A stretch of DNA of 64,000 nucleotides from the NCBI GenBank assembly GCA_011319805.1, contig SJRY01000263.1, forward strand, positions 558,001 to 622,000, in the 5' to 3' direction. The notes under the pieces were generated by a model. It had not been told where the DNA came from, did no database searches, and saw only the letters and a list, made by a program, of their open reading frames with translations. The first letter of the stretch is position 1. Each line of letters starts with the position of its first letter. Positions 1 through 10,890 of the stretch are shown piece by piece. This DNA is from Macrocybe gigantea (lineage: Eukaryota; Basidiomycota; Agaricomycetes; Agaricales; Callistosporiaceae). A program made the translations under genes and the position numbers.

Positions 1-1677
1 CCGATCGAGGAGGCGTGGCAATGACGATTTCTTGGCAGCCCGCAACTTGCGCAGGGATCCCAAGCATCAAGGCGGTTGAAGGAAGCACAGCCGTGCCACC
101 AGGCACGTACAAGCCCACTTTCGCGATCGGCCGCGCGAATCGAGAGCACATGACGCCGGGCATGGTCTCTACAGAAAGCATTTTACCATCCACCTGAGCT
201 TCGTGAAACTTGCGAATGTTGGCGTACGCCTTGTCTATCGCATCTCTCACCGCATCATCAATTTGCATGGACTCAGCGGGGAAGGGAGGGGAGATGGTCG
301 TCGACGTAAGCTTAGCTTTGTCGAACTTCGCAGTCAACTCCAGCAGGGCCTTGTCTCCTCTCTGGCGGACGTCCTCGACTATAGGCTTCACCTTGGCGAT
401 CATTTCGTCAGACTTGAGGACCGGACGCTTAAGGAGCCGAGCACGCTCTTCCCTGGAGACCTGCGAGAGATCTGACACACGCATGCGAATCGCCGCGTCG
501 GGCGCAGCAGGTTGAGCCAGACGTTGTTTCGCGGCCCACTGCGCTTTGGCATTCCCGGGCCTACGAGTGACCCGCTTGGCCTTGAGGTCAAGAGAGTGTT
601 CGATGTCGGCTACGCTGACTCCGGCGGCGACACATTTGGTGAGGGCAAAATACAATAGATCGGCCGCTTCAAATGCTATGTCGTCCTTTTTCTCTGCTTT
701 GCACAGTTCGTCGGCTTCCTCCATAATCTTCGACCGCAAAAGTGACGGATCGTTGAATAAACGTTTCGTGTAAGATCCCTCTGGAGCAGATTCCGACCTC
801 GAAAAAAGTGTTCTCTCCAGAGCCGGTAAGCCGTTCAGTTCCCCAAAACATGACGACCGGTTTAGATGGCAGAATCCGGCACCGTGCTGACGCACCCGGA
901 ATTCCAAGCTGTCCGAATCGCAGTCCAATCGATAGCGAGAACATCCTGAATGGCACCTGATGTCTCGCCCTTCCGCCATAGACCGTGTTTCCGTGACTGA
1001 TAAACACCTTTTCCCGTGGTGATGCTCTCCCTGACCGACTCGCCTGACGAATAGACAAGACCAAGTGAATGACCTGACTCGGTCGTGACAATAGTAGGGA
1101 ATAGCCCATCATGTCTGTCTGAGATGACAGGAGCCATGAAGGCGTCTGCAACGTTGATCTGAACAGACGAACTCGGGCCAAGGGTGAGCTGGGATGTGTG
1201 GAGGACGAGAGTCGCTCCTATGTTTCGGAGGCCCCTGATGTCGGTTTTTGTGGGCGGAGACGGGGTAGATGGCAGAACATATATTTCGGATTTTGCAAAG
1301 AATTTTGAAACGGAGGAGATAAGATCTAGGTCGATGGCTGGTATCTTGAGAAAGACTCCAGACACGGCGTTGCGCAGGCTATCAGATACAGCGCTAATGC
1401 TTGCGACATCTAGAAGGAGGAGCAAACGGTTGGGAAGTATTCCCGCACCGATAAGTTCCTTTGCGGAGGACAAGGGTACTATGATCTTTTCCGCGCCATT
1501 ATTGAGATGGGAGATGGCATCGTCAAGAGTAAGCGACTCCTCGGCGATAATGTACGATCGTTGGAATGCGTCAGACCTTTCAAAATTTGATGAGGGAATA
1601 ACAACGGGGGCGACCCTATTAAGAGCCGAGAGGAGATCGACGCCGTCGTCGTCGAGGAGAGGAAGGAAGGCAAACAT
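1..1677 (-). CDS. HIS4: HIS4 trifunctional histidine biosynthesis enzyme (5' part, cut by window edge)
   Basis: This enzyme performs the phosphoribosyl-AMP cyclohydrolase, phosphoribosyl-ATP pyrophosphohydrolase and histidinol dehydrogenase steps of histidine synthesis. Domains appear in that order on the minus strand. An N-terminal region is followed by the cyclohydrolase (GKGVYQSRKHGLWRKGETSG near 980-1040, then DCDSDS and GAGFCH), the pyrophosphohydrolase (EEADELCKAEKKDD and AADLLYFAL near 640-730), and from about 480 the histidinol dehydrogenase (VGLYVPGGTAVLPSTALMLG, QVAGCQEIVIATPPR at the edge). I chose the ATG at 1677 (MFAFLPLLDDDG), because the upstream in-frame ATG at 1788 lies inside the tRNA. 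No intron is seen. The frame breaks by one base near 936 inside the cyclohydrolase domain. After it the frame is open to the window edge. The C-terminal part of the dehydrogenase lies outside the window. Confidence 0.95.
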
Positions 1678-1763
1678 TGGACGCGAGTCACACAGGACAG
1701 AATTCCGTTTTATCTTATCTACTACTATCTGGGTGATAGGATTTTGCTGCAAACCCAGGACAT

Positions 1764-1843
1764 GGCCTTGTAGTGTAGTGGTTAGCACATGAGATTCTGA
1801 AACAGTTATTTCTCATAACCCAGGTTCGAGTCCTGGCATGGCC
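1764..1843 (+). tRNA. tRNA-Gln (anticodon CUG) with a 9-nt intron
   Basis: The sequence folds as a cloverleaf. It has an acceptor stem GGCCTTG/CATGGCC with one U-U mismatch, and a D arm with TAGTGGTTAG in the loop. The anticodon stem is TGAGA/TCTCA around TTCTGAA, giving anticodon CTG. The T arm is CCAGG-TTCGAGT-CCTGG. The anticodon loop carries nine extra bases just 3' of the anticodon, the canonical place for a eukaryotic tRNA intron. A T-run at about 1848-1852 can act as the RNA polymerase III terminator. It is head-to-head with HIS4, 86 bp from its start. Confidence 0.93.
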
Positions 1844-2120
1844 TTCCTTTTTTCCCTTCCCGCTCTAAGTGGGGCTTCGACAAAAACCCATCGTGGCTCA
1901 ATGTCGCGCCTTATAAACATTAGATTAACAGGCCGAAATCCGCTATGGATTTCTGGTTTCTGATTGCTCGAACGAATGAAAGAGCTGTATGCCATCACAT
2001 ATTCAATCGCTCACGTAACATTATGGTGTGGATGCAACGCGTTCAAGCTAAAGTGCAGCAGTCTGAGTATGGCCAGCCAAACCGCAGTCGCATGCAGCCT
2101 TCTAACCTTATACTACCACC

Positions 2121-3158
2121 ATGTCCTATACAAGAAGGGACTGGAGCCGTAGGAAACCAGTCCCAATTTATATCCCTTCGCCTCTTGCCTCTCCCACTGT
2201 CTCCCAACCACATTCGTTAACACCTGAACAGGAACACGCACCAGTTCCACCAGTCGGCGTAATTTGTTCATAGAAGTTCGAGAATCATCGCCTGCTTACA
2301 TTCTGTCCACATATAGCTCCCCGACAATTGGCGCGAAGTCATTCGGCGTGTCCTCACCGATAGCGAACCTACGTTGCATGAGCCGCCATCTAGCCAACAG
2401 GATGACGGGTGCACGAGAACGGTGACACCGTCAGTAACGGTACGTCCTGTGTCGCAGGCTCATGGCTAGTATTTGTCGTCATATGCGACAATTTTCAGGA
2501 AACCTTTGAACGTGATATGAGCGAGGAGACATTGACTCTTCATTCACCAAAGTCGATCTCACCACCTCCTGACTACCACCGAATACGCCGGCCGAAACCC
2601 CACCATGTAAGACTGAGATCGGTTTCCGAAGGGTCACTCTTTGATTATCCAACTTGCATCGAAGATTTATCATCCTCCGACGCCGCCTTTGACCTGCCGC
2701 AGCCATGTTTCGCACTCGGACCACTCGATCAACGTTCTGGTACGCAGCATGCCCGTTATGGCGGACTCCTCTAATCAACTATCCAGTCTGGTGCGGTGCC
2801 AGGCCAGCGATTGAGGTCCTCTGCTCGGACCTACAGAGGAACTGATACGAGATGTACTTCCTTTACTCTGCGAGCCAGCAATCCTTCTTTGAAGACATAC
2901 AAAAGCTATTTGACTTACTCAAAATCTGAGCCATCAGCCCTTTGGTCAAGTAACGGACCTTGGACATCGTCGGCGCTCGACTTTGGCGGTTCGCTGGACC
3001 TGCCTCAATATATGAGCAGATATGACGCCCGACGACCTATTGGGAGCCAGAGGAGCAATGCGAGAATATTTCTTAGCTCGCTGTGGAGCCGCATCGAAGA
3101 CATGAGCGTCCTATTGAGGAGAAAAATTAAACGTTTCTGGCTTCATGCAAGTCATTAA
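2121..3158 (+). CDS. Hypothetical proline/serine-rich protein, multi-exon, 3' structure uncertain
   Basis: I do not recognise this protein. A plausible first exon starts at 2121 (MSYTRRDWSRRKPVPIYIPS) and is rich in P, S and T. It can splice to an exon opening with LPDNWREVIRRVLTDSEPTL at about 2322, and across another short intron (donor near 2441, acceptor near 2498) to an exon containing METLTLHSPKSI-like sequence and PDYHRIRRPKPHH. These junctions are in phase. Downstream of about 2740 several frames look partly coding: one carries SQQSFFEDIQKLFDLLKI, another stays open to a stop at 3156-3158 with a basic end (MSVLLRRKIKRFWLHASH). I could not join them without ambiguity. A missed one-base error is possible here, as in neighbouring genes. 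Confidence 0.4.
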
Positions 3159-3394
3159 GCGATTTTCGATTGATTTAGCGCGAGTCGCTAGTAATTTATG
3201 TTGTAGTTCGAGTCCAAGAATAGGGTTTCCTTGTATATCCATCCTCCCCTTGCCCTCATCACCATGAGCCTTTGAGAGCCAGGGCTCTCGCTAGTACGCA
3301 CTTTCGTCTCTTAACGTGCAGTGATTCGCGAAAGGACACCCTCGATTGGCACCCGCGTTCAAGCGTCACTCCCTTCTCTGTGGCAATTCTCTGA

Positions 3395-5809
3395 ATGGCA
3401 CAGCAGAATACCAAGCATACCCAATCCGGGCATGAGATCTATGAGGCGAACACTTCAAAAACTCAATCATGTTCTTCGATACCCTATCCGAGGTCGGGCG
3501 TACAGTCTCACCCTCCGCCCCATACGTTGGAGGAATTCCGCGAAATAGAGGGAAGGGAAAATCGGAAACGGCGACTAAAAGAACTATGGGAGCGGCTCCG
3601 CATACCGGCCCCACACGATCGCGAACGACCTGTTAGCTCCAAAACCTCACGGAAGGGGACGGAACGCCTGACGCTCGAGCAGGCGGAGACGCTCAGCGCC
3701 ATGTATGACAGCGAACTCCGGGGACACTGTGCGGAACATCCGTCCGACCCGCGTTCAAATGAACTCGACTGGAAGAAGTTCAAAGAATACGCCGAAGGGA
3801 AAGAAGTTGGTGTGTGTCAATCGCGTCCTGTAACGTGCAACTACGGCAGCATTGACCTCTCTCTTTACCCCGCAGAGCTTTGGTCTATCTTCCATGACGA
3901 GCTTGATTTGGACGGTAACGAGCATTTGGATGCTCACGAACTCGCAGCTGCGCTCAGGAAAGCTGGTGGGCATTCGCCTCCAGACAAATATCATTCGGCG
4001 GCTTATATCTTCGCAGGAATCGCTTTGTCTCAGCAAACTATTTCAGATTTTCTGTTAGCTTTGACCTCCTCCTCCAACCCCGATTTTGTATCCTTTCAGG
4101 ACTTTCGCGACTTTCTTCTTCTCCTTCCACGAAGAGTCTCGCCGGCGGAAATATACCAATATTATGAGGTCAAAAAATATATGGGTGACGATGGTCGAGG
4201 ACCAGCGCGGGTAACGATGGAAGGTGAGGTTGGTTTGTCTCCCCTCGGATAGTTGTCAGATGAGATTTAATTGCCGCAGGCGACGTATCCTTGAGTGCAG
4301 AAGATAAACCCCCGATTCCACCGCGACGAGTGACACGCACACAAATCTTACCTCTGTCTCTAGTTATCGGCAACATGACGCTTATAATGACGAACGAGAA
4401 GAGGAGGGGGACGAGGAGAACGAAGAAGAAACACATGGTTGGCTAGATGGACACACTGCCCTCAAATTTCTGTTAGCAGGCGGTATAGCTGGTGCTAGTA
4501 AGTGCTGCTGTCTTTTTCCCGCAAATATGTGCGTTTGAGGCGTGCTTTTTCTTCAGTGTCGCGGACATGTACAGCTCCATTTGATCGTCTCAAGGTTTTC
4601 CTCATCACGCGGCCTCCTAGCCTTGGCGGACCAACTCTTTCACCTCATCCGGGCTTGGGGGGTCTCAAGACAATGGGGAGTGCCATAGCTCGCATCTATG
4701 CGGAAGGTGGGATTCTGGCATTTTGGACTGGAAATGGTCTCTCCGTTGCAAAGATCTTTCCCGAGTCGGCCATCAAGTTCTTCGCCTATGAATCCTCAGT
4801 TCGTCCAACTTGTCGCATTTCACCCTTCTTGGTTTCATCCATGGACAGAAACGAGCGTTTGCCAAATATTGGGACGGTGTTGAGGATGTACGAGATATTA
4901 GTGGTGTCAGTCGCTTCCTTTCCGGAGGTATTGGCGGGATCTCCAGTCAGCTTAGTGAGTCTTCAGTGCGTCCATCTCTCTGCATCGAGCTCACGTGTCA
5001 CTTGTCAGGCATCTATCCCATAGAGACGTTAAAGGCGTGTTATTTTGGTCTCGTCACGTTCTAATCCCTTAATCGGAGATATCTCAGACACAAATGATGA
5101 GTGCCACGAATTCACAGAAGCGTTCACTATTGCATGCTGTACGATATGTGTGGGGTCTCGGCGGTATACGGGCATACTACCGTGGCCTGACGGTGTGTCT
5201 CCTTCGAGTCGACCGCTCCGCTACCTATTAATGCGTCTTCCTGACAGATTGGTCTTATTGGCGTATTTCCGTATGTCTAATTTTTGGGCTTTATGTTCAT
5301 TAGACTGACGATGACGGGCGAGATGGTAGGTATTCGGCCATCGACATGAGCACGTTCGAAGCGCTCAAACTCGCTTATCTCAAATCGACGGGCAAGGACG
5401 AGCCAGGCGTGATGGCGATGCTTGCTTTCGGCAGCGTGTCTGGAAGCGTAGGTGCAACGAGCGTCTACCCACTGAACCTTGTCCGTACGCGGCTGCAAGC
5501 ATCCGGCTCGTCGGGCCATCCGCAGCGCTATACGGGCATCCTGGACGTCGTACACAGAACCTGGGAGCGTGACGGTTGGCGTGGCTTTTACCGCGGCTTG
5601 TTCCCTACACTCGCCAAGGTGAGGTGTACGAATTTCTTTTGCCGCCGGCCAGATACCGAAGGTTGGATTTGCCTTTCACAGGTTGTTCCTTCCGTCTCGA
5701 TTTCATATGTCGTTTATGAGCATAGCAAGCGTAGGTATGTTCTTTCCGTCAAGGTGTTTTCATTGGAGGCATCGCAAACTTATCGATACGGCGTAGACTT
5801 GGCGTATAA
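3395..5809 (+). CDS. SAL1: EF-hand mitochondrial ATP-Mg/phosphate carrier (SCaMC/Sal1-like)
   Basis: This is a calcium-regulated inner-membrane carrier that exchanges ATP-Mg for phosphate. The N-terminal half has EF-hand segments, including the canonical loop DLDGNEHLDAHE near 3898-3935, then the linker DFRDFLLLLPR. The C-terminal half has three mitochondrial-carrier repeats: TAPFDRLK, YPIETLKTQMM and YPLNLVRTRLQ signatures. It ends in the family-typical SISYVVYEHSKRRLGV. I resolve 13 exons: 3395-3809, 3876-3965, 4017-4223, 4280-4329, 4404-4497, 4557-4798, 4849-4954, 5009-5034, 5088-5192, 5248-5270, 5330-5618, 5682-5734 and 5797-5809. They sum to 1713 nt (570 aa) with all phases consistent. 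The intron at 5035-5087 appears to be GC-AG. The 4330-4403 intron needs the acceptor before GAGGGG to keep frame. The first 40 residues are poorly conserved, so the start is less sure. Confidence 0.93.
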
Positions 5810-6416
5810 TCTTGCGTTGCTATTTAACCCACGCCATCTTATCCTAGTATCTTACATACATTTTCCCTGGCCAAATGTCCAAGGAATCAAGACAAGGAAA
5901 CAAATATATCTATATCTACACAGTCAATCATCCGATGGTACGACAGATGGCAAAACATGAGTGGTAGTCAAGAAAACCAAACGATTCAAGATTGTCTTCA
6001 CACCACAAACGTCATCAAATGGTGGTCTCATTAGAAGTCATGTAAGGGGGAGAGGTAAGGGAATACAAGCGGCTAAGGATGCTGTGCCACGGACCAGAGG
6101 ACAGGCACACATTAAAGCAGCGATAACATGAAGATGAAATCGTAAATCTGTGGATAGATGAAGGGGTTGGGGGAGAGTATCGAAAACAGGGCACATTGAT
6201 TGCGTTGGTGAAAAGGAGACGGGCGAAACGAAGCAGATGAATGGATGGAACATGGCCTGTGTCGTAAACCGTGACAGCGTGCTAAGGTAAGAATAAATAG
6301 AGATGCAAAGATGTTTGGGAAGGAGAAGGAATTCCGGGGAATTGCGCCAATTAGGAGATAAGTGAGGTTGTGCCTTTTTTTTTCTTTTCTTCTGCCTCTA
6401 AGGTACTACCGAGCCA
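5810..6416. other. Intergenic, 607 bp between convergent gene ends
   Basis: It holds the 3' flanks of the carrier gene (plus) and the TVP38-like gene (minus). Short ORFs here have no recognisable content. A pyrimidine-rich stretch lies near 6374-6392. I see no RNA gene. Confidence 0.6.
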
Positions 6417-8018
6417 CTAAGAAGAGAGACCTTCCAGGCCGCGCTTTTCTTGGACAAGGACATTGAGCTCCTTGAGGTTTTGTTCCCGTTCCTGAGCTCC
6501 AAAACGAGTAGTGATTTGAATTTTCCTTCGCCATTCCTGGATCCATTTCCAACGGGAGAGGCGATCCTCTGAGGTGGAGCGTTGCGAGACCGGTCTTCTG
6601 ATAGAAGGGGAGATGAGAGCGCGGAGATGATCCCTTCCAAGGATAGGAGCCAAGGATAGAAAGGAAAGGAAGACCAATTTGAATATGATCTCGGGCGATG
6701 TCAGAAGTGACGAAATGGACTGAGGAGTGGGGGACGGAGTGGAGGCGACTGTCTGGAGTATGTCGCCGATCTAAGGAAGGGGAGCGGTGAGCATGGGGAT
6801 GAAATTGAAATGGAGGACTGTACTAACCTGGCAAGTGACGGCAGTCCACGGTAGGGTGCCGATGAAGGCGCCCAGCATGCAGTCTGAGATGGGAACGCCG
6901 CAAACACCGCAAGCGATGTTGATGCCGGACCAGGGGACGACGCCAACGAGGCGAAGGACGGAGAGACGGACCCAAGCAGGGGATCGGGATTTGAGACTGT
7001 GGGGCGAGTCAGGATCGAGATCTGACTCGCCCTCAAGAGCGCTGCGCGTCATTTCGAGAGCACGTGGGAAAAACTGAGTCAGCAACGGTGCCAGCGGCAT
7101 GGCCAAGAGAGTCGCGCATGCCGAGCCGAACATTGTCAACGCTGTTAGCAGGACGGTTGCTAATATTGGGGAGAACAAAGCTCCAGCGAGGATGTTCTAT
7201 GCAGTTTGTTAAAAGATAAAACATCGAGGGGCACAAAAAAAAACGGAAATGGCTTACCCAGATGACACTGCCTGGAATAGACCAGGCGTGTTTCCACACG
7301 GCCGTTACAGCCATGACGCCCACCACGTGAGCGACTGGACCGGGACCACTCTGAGCATACCCGTGAAGCTCGCGACCGAGCTGGGCAACGTCAGCGATGG
7401 TACCGGGCCAGGAAAGGGATACAGGGAGTGTAGCCAGGCAGAACAACACGACGACGGTGGAGACTGGAAATAGCATAATCACGAACAGTATCGGTGCATG
7501 CGCCTAGAATGTTATAGTAGTGAGCAAGGCAGGGAAAGCAAGAGGAAAGGCGGGAAGTAGGCACGCACCGCCACGAATCCGTGGCGCCAACCTGTCGCGA
7601 CAGAGGAGCGTGACGGCGAGTCCTGGATGCCGTCCGGAAAGCTGGTCTTGTGAGCAGATGCAGAAAGAGGAAGGACAGAGTCGTCTGAGCTAGATCGCGG
7701 GGAGGAGGGCGTTGACCAGACGAAGGAATGTTTCGGCTGCATGTGCAACCAGTCCAGGAAGCGGGAAGCCATCGCGACGAGCATGGGCGACGGGCGCTTG
7801 GGGGCGGGCGCGGGCTCAGCGGGGAGGGGATGGGGTTCGAGGACAGAGGAGGGCCGGAGATCGGGGTTGGATTCTGGCGGGTCGTCTGCGGGCACGCGTA
7901 GGAAGGATGAGGAACGGCGACGACCGAGGGAGGGAAAGGTGAGGGCAGAAGCGAGGTTGATGGAGGATGCACGGGGGCGGGTTGTAGGGGGAGGGGAGAG
8001 GCGTTGGCATGCAGGCAT
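6417..8018 (-). CDS. TVP38/TMEM64-family (VTT/DedA domain) membrane protein
   Basis: Multi-pass membrane protein of the SNARE-associated/VTT domain family, whose fungal member Tvp38 localises to late Golgi membranes. Biochemical function in fungi is poorly defined; animal relatives act as lipid scramblases. Four exons with all-phase-0 junctions: 8018-7569, 7503-7258, 7196-6828 and 6770-6417 (472 aa). The first exon is a low-complexity P/S-rich cytosolic N-terminus. Exon 2 gives the first membrane helix and family-typical WKHAWSIPGSVIW. Exon 3 has GSACATLLAMPLAP followed later by LRLVGVVPWSGINIACGVCG and the core GAFIGTLPWTAVTCQ. The fourth exon has another hydrophobic helix and a basic coiled C-terminus. 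Introns are 57-65 bp, GT-AG. Confidence 0.9.
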
Positions 8019-8485
8019 GATAAAGGTTTAGAGCGAGGGGGAGGAGAAGGTTGTGTAGTTGGTCCCGAAACTCGGAACAACTCCCCTCTTGGTCAGCCTC
8101 CCAAAGTCATCACCAACTAAATCTTTTTTTTCCTTTCTTTTTCCTTTTTCTTTCCCTTTTTTTTCGCTTCATCTATTGTCGTTACTGCACATTAAATGAC
8201 CCTACGACGTCTACAACCGCGCTGTTGAATGAATCTTTTGGAGTTTTCCAACATGTTTTCATGACACATCGTGCTTGCGTCAGCAGCCCTTGTTCCATTC
8301 CCGGGCCTCACCGGTTTCAGCAAAGCGCCCTGCTGATGAAACTCACATCATTTGAGCAACGTAATAAGTCGCGCCTGCGCCGCAATGTACACGAAAGCTT
8401 TGAGGCGGCATACAACAAAGCGTACGTAGTTGTCTGGCATAGCAAAAAAAAATTGAATTACGCGGCTGTGCATATATTCCCAAGC
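8019..8485. other. Intergenic, 467 bp upstream of TVP38-like gene and downstream of RPL36
   Basis: Both flanking genes are on the minus strand, so this contains the RPL36 3' end and the TVP38-like promoter. On the plus strand it carries T-rich runs near 8125-8165, which are purine runs on the transcribed sense. No gene is supported. Confidence 0.6.
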
Positions 8486-8973
8486 TTAATGTGCCGCCCT
8501 TCTGCTTTCTTGGATGATGGTAGAGAGCTCCTCCAACTTTCGCTTGGAACGCAAAAGAGTTCCCAACTGTTTAAAAAAAAAATCAGTCAAGTCAGCGGCT
8601 GTTCGCATTTCAGCATTTGATATTAAAAAAAAACAATATACCCTCTTCTTCGTCAACTTTCTTGCCTTCTTATCCTGTAGAGCCTATACAGAGTCTGTGC
8701 GCGCACTAGATCAAATCACGTACCTTGGAGTTCCTCAGCAGCTCCATCACCCGTCGCTCGTACGCAGAGAACCCAGCAACCTCCCGGATGACCGATCGCA
8801 CGAATTTTGTTTTTTGGGATTGTACACCCTTACGTTGGCTGGGTCGCACGGCCTTTGGAATTGCAGTGGTCGGGTGGCCGTGGTTAAGGCCATAGCGTAT
8901 ATCTGGATGAATACGTATTAATGTCTTCAGATGTCAGCGCCCACAGCGTGAGGCACGCACTTGTTCGAACCAT
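8486..8973 (-). CDS. RPL36: 60S ribosomal protein L36 (eL36)
   Basis: Cytosolic large-subunit ribosomal protein. It lies in four short exons: 8973-8961 (13 nt), 8902-8724 (179 nt), 8674-8642 (33 nt) and 8566-8486 (81 nt). Spliced length is 306 nt, 101 aa, the normal eL36 size. The protein starts MVRTNIRYGLNHGHPTTAIP, continues with KFVRSVIREVAGFSAYERRV and RNSK|DKKARKLTKKR, and ends EELSTIIQESRRAAH. All introns (49-74 bp) are GT-AG with phases that fit. The split start (ATG plus 10 nt in exon 1) is typical of ribosomal-protein genes in this group. Confidence 0.96.
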
Positions 8974-9083
8974 TTTGAGTCTTGAAGAGGTGGTCTCTTG
9001 ATGGCAATCGTCGTCGCTTGCCCAATAGTCTTCTTCGTCAAAAGTTCAGTCACGTGCATTCAACCAGTTTGTGGCGCTCAGTC

Positions 9084-9091
9084 CTATATAG
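9084..9091 (-). promoter_or_regulatory. Possible TATA box for RPL36
   Basis: CTATATAG lies 111 bp upstream of the RPL36 start on the minus strand. The position is plausible for a TATA element. The assignment rests only on sequence match and distance. Confidence 0.28.
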
Positions 9092-9215
9092 TTTACGCAA
9101 CATTTTCCCACAACTACAGATTGAGAAAGATCTAATCCCGACCGTTCCGGCTAGATATTTATTAGACAATTTCAAACATGGACCTACAGTGCGAAGATTA
9201 TCGGGAAAAAGGAAT

Positions 9216-10726
9216 TCAATCTACCGTCGAATGCTGCCTCACCACCATCACTTTCCCGCTCAAGGTTGAAGCCGCATCATGTAGCGTGCGCCCACTGTTT
9301 GTTGGCGACGTGCGCGCCGAACGGATGGGCGTCGGCGGACGCAATTGCGGGTCTGCCCCGCGTTCGCGCATAGCGTGCCTAGCATCGTCTTCTTCCTCTT
9401 CCTCTTCTTCTTCACCATCGTCGTCGTCACCGTCCTGCCAGTATCTAGATCGTCAGCCTTCGTCTTACACCACATATAGAACAACGAATAACCTCAACGC
9501 ACCGGACCAAAGTCCTCCATCGGTCGGTCCTCATCCTCCTCTTCCTCTTCATCATCATCATATTCATCGTCGTCGATCCACTTCCCTCTCCAGTCCACTA
9601 AATCAAGCTCGCTCGGACTTTCGGGGCGCTGGCGCAGCCACTGCATTCTCGGTCCGCTCTTTGCCCGCTCGCTCACTTTGAATCCGTAGATCCTCGGCAC
9701 GTAGACGTAGCCCGCAGCCTGCTTTTGGCCGCCGTGAGGGTTGGGGTTCACGAACGGCGTTCCCCTGTTGCCTCCAGAAGAGCCGCTTCTGGGCGAGAGA
9801 GGAGGTCCACCCGCAGGAGGTGGCTTCCAAAATGGAGCCGGCGCCAATTCACGGTAGCTCTGGAAGAAAAGGTGTGGAAATGTGGTCCCAAAGAATGCAC
9901 CTGTATGAGATGTGAGATCGAATGACGATGGCGTGTAAATACACAACTCGCCGTCTACGCCCTGGAATCGGCTGCTTGGGGGCACATACACATCGTTGCA
10001 GTTTGGACAAAACAGTTTCACGGTATCAAAGCCAGGCATATCGGAGCGACCGCACGGTACTACATTGCATCCTGCGCAAAACACGCGTGGACAAGAACCG
10101 AATATACCGTTTTCGTATTTTTCCACCTGAGACGCAGCATTACTCGAGATGCAGAATGATATGGGCCGTATTGCGCACCATAGCTTGCAGCCCAGCGCGT
10201 GTCAGAATAAATCGCTGGTGTACGAGGCCGTAAAGCATCTCTGCAGACGACTCTACGATGGAGACGTCTGGTATCTTGGACGTGTCCTCATCTGACGTGC
10301 CAGTGGAACGTGAGCTGCAACCACGCCGATGCAATCAATTGAAGGACATGCCTGCTTCGACATCCAAAACCATCTCCATGGCTTCCTTCCAAAACGGAAC
10401 CATTGTGTTCAAGCCGGTCAAGTTAAAATCGTCTTCGATAAAGTCTTCAGTGACCTCGCAAAAATACTCGTGTCCAGGGAGGGAACAAAACCAGTTGATC
10501 CACGTAAGAGTCGATGTCGGCGTCGACGAGGCTGCGGCGAGTGTCGAGTGTCATAGAACGTTGGACACGAGAAAGGGACGAGGAAAGCGTAAGACGCACT
10601 ATAACCATCTTCCTGTTCCTCCTGCTCGTCCATGATCTCGTCACCTTCTCCCGCTGCCGCGGCCTCTTCCTCCCCCTCCAGTTCGGGATGCGATGTCTCT
10701 GCAGGTGGCGGTGGCCTGACAGACAT
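9216..10726 (-). CDS. CKB1: Casein kinase 2 regulatory beta subunit
   Basis: Regulatory subunit of the CK2 tetramer. It contains WINWFCSLPGHEYFCEVTED, the acidic EDDFNLTGLN segment, IPDVSIVESSAEMLYGLVHQ, and the zinc-binding cysteines of CPRVFCAGC and CPNC that form the dimer. It ends its conserved core with DGAFFGTTFPHLFFQSY. Exons: 10726-10600, 10531-10352, 10291-10179, 10126-9952, 9900-9503 and probably 9434-9216, giving 403 aa. Introns 10292-10351 and 9901-9951 appear to be GC-AG. The 51-nt intron at 9901-9951 is in frame and stop-free. If the last intron (9435-9502) is retained, translation stops at 9494 (333 aa). Splicing it adds an acidic run and a 73-residue tail. The symbol could equally be CKB2, since this genome may have only one beta gene. 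Confidence 0.93.
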
Positions 10727-10890
10727 CTGAACCGGTTCTAAAGCGACAGAAGCGCAGAAAGTTGAGACTCGACCACCGCCAGTGTCGATGGATGGCCGAT
10801 AGTGGTTTCCAACTCCGACAACCACAGCAAAGCTCGTGGCATCAAAAACCAAATGCCACATTTATTTCCCAGCCACTACTTACAGCTATC

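Noticed and set aside
1685..1690. GAGTCA (reverse TGACTC), a Gcn4/CPC1-type site beside HIS4
   Set aside because: It lies only 8 bp upstream of the chosen ATG, too close to be a normal activator site. A single 6-mer is weak evidence.
1184..1792. Open frame of 202 codons on the plus strand
   Set aside because: It is antisense to HIS4, whose conserved domains prove the minus strand is coding.
9178..9681. Plus-strand frame with Ser-rich protein near 9180-9680
   Set aside because: It is antisense to the CK2 beta C-terminal exons, and the Ser run is the reverse of the acidic repeat.
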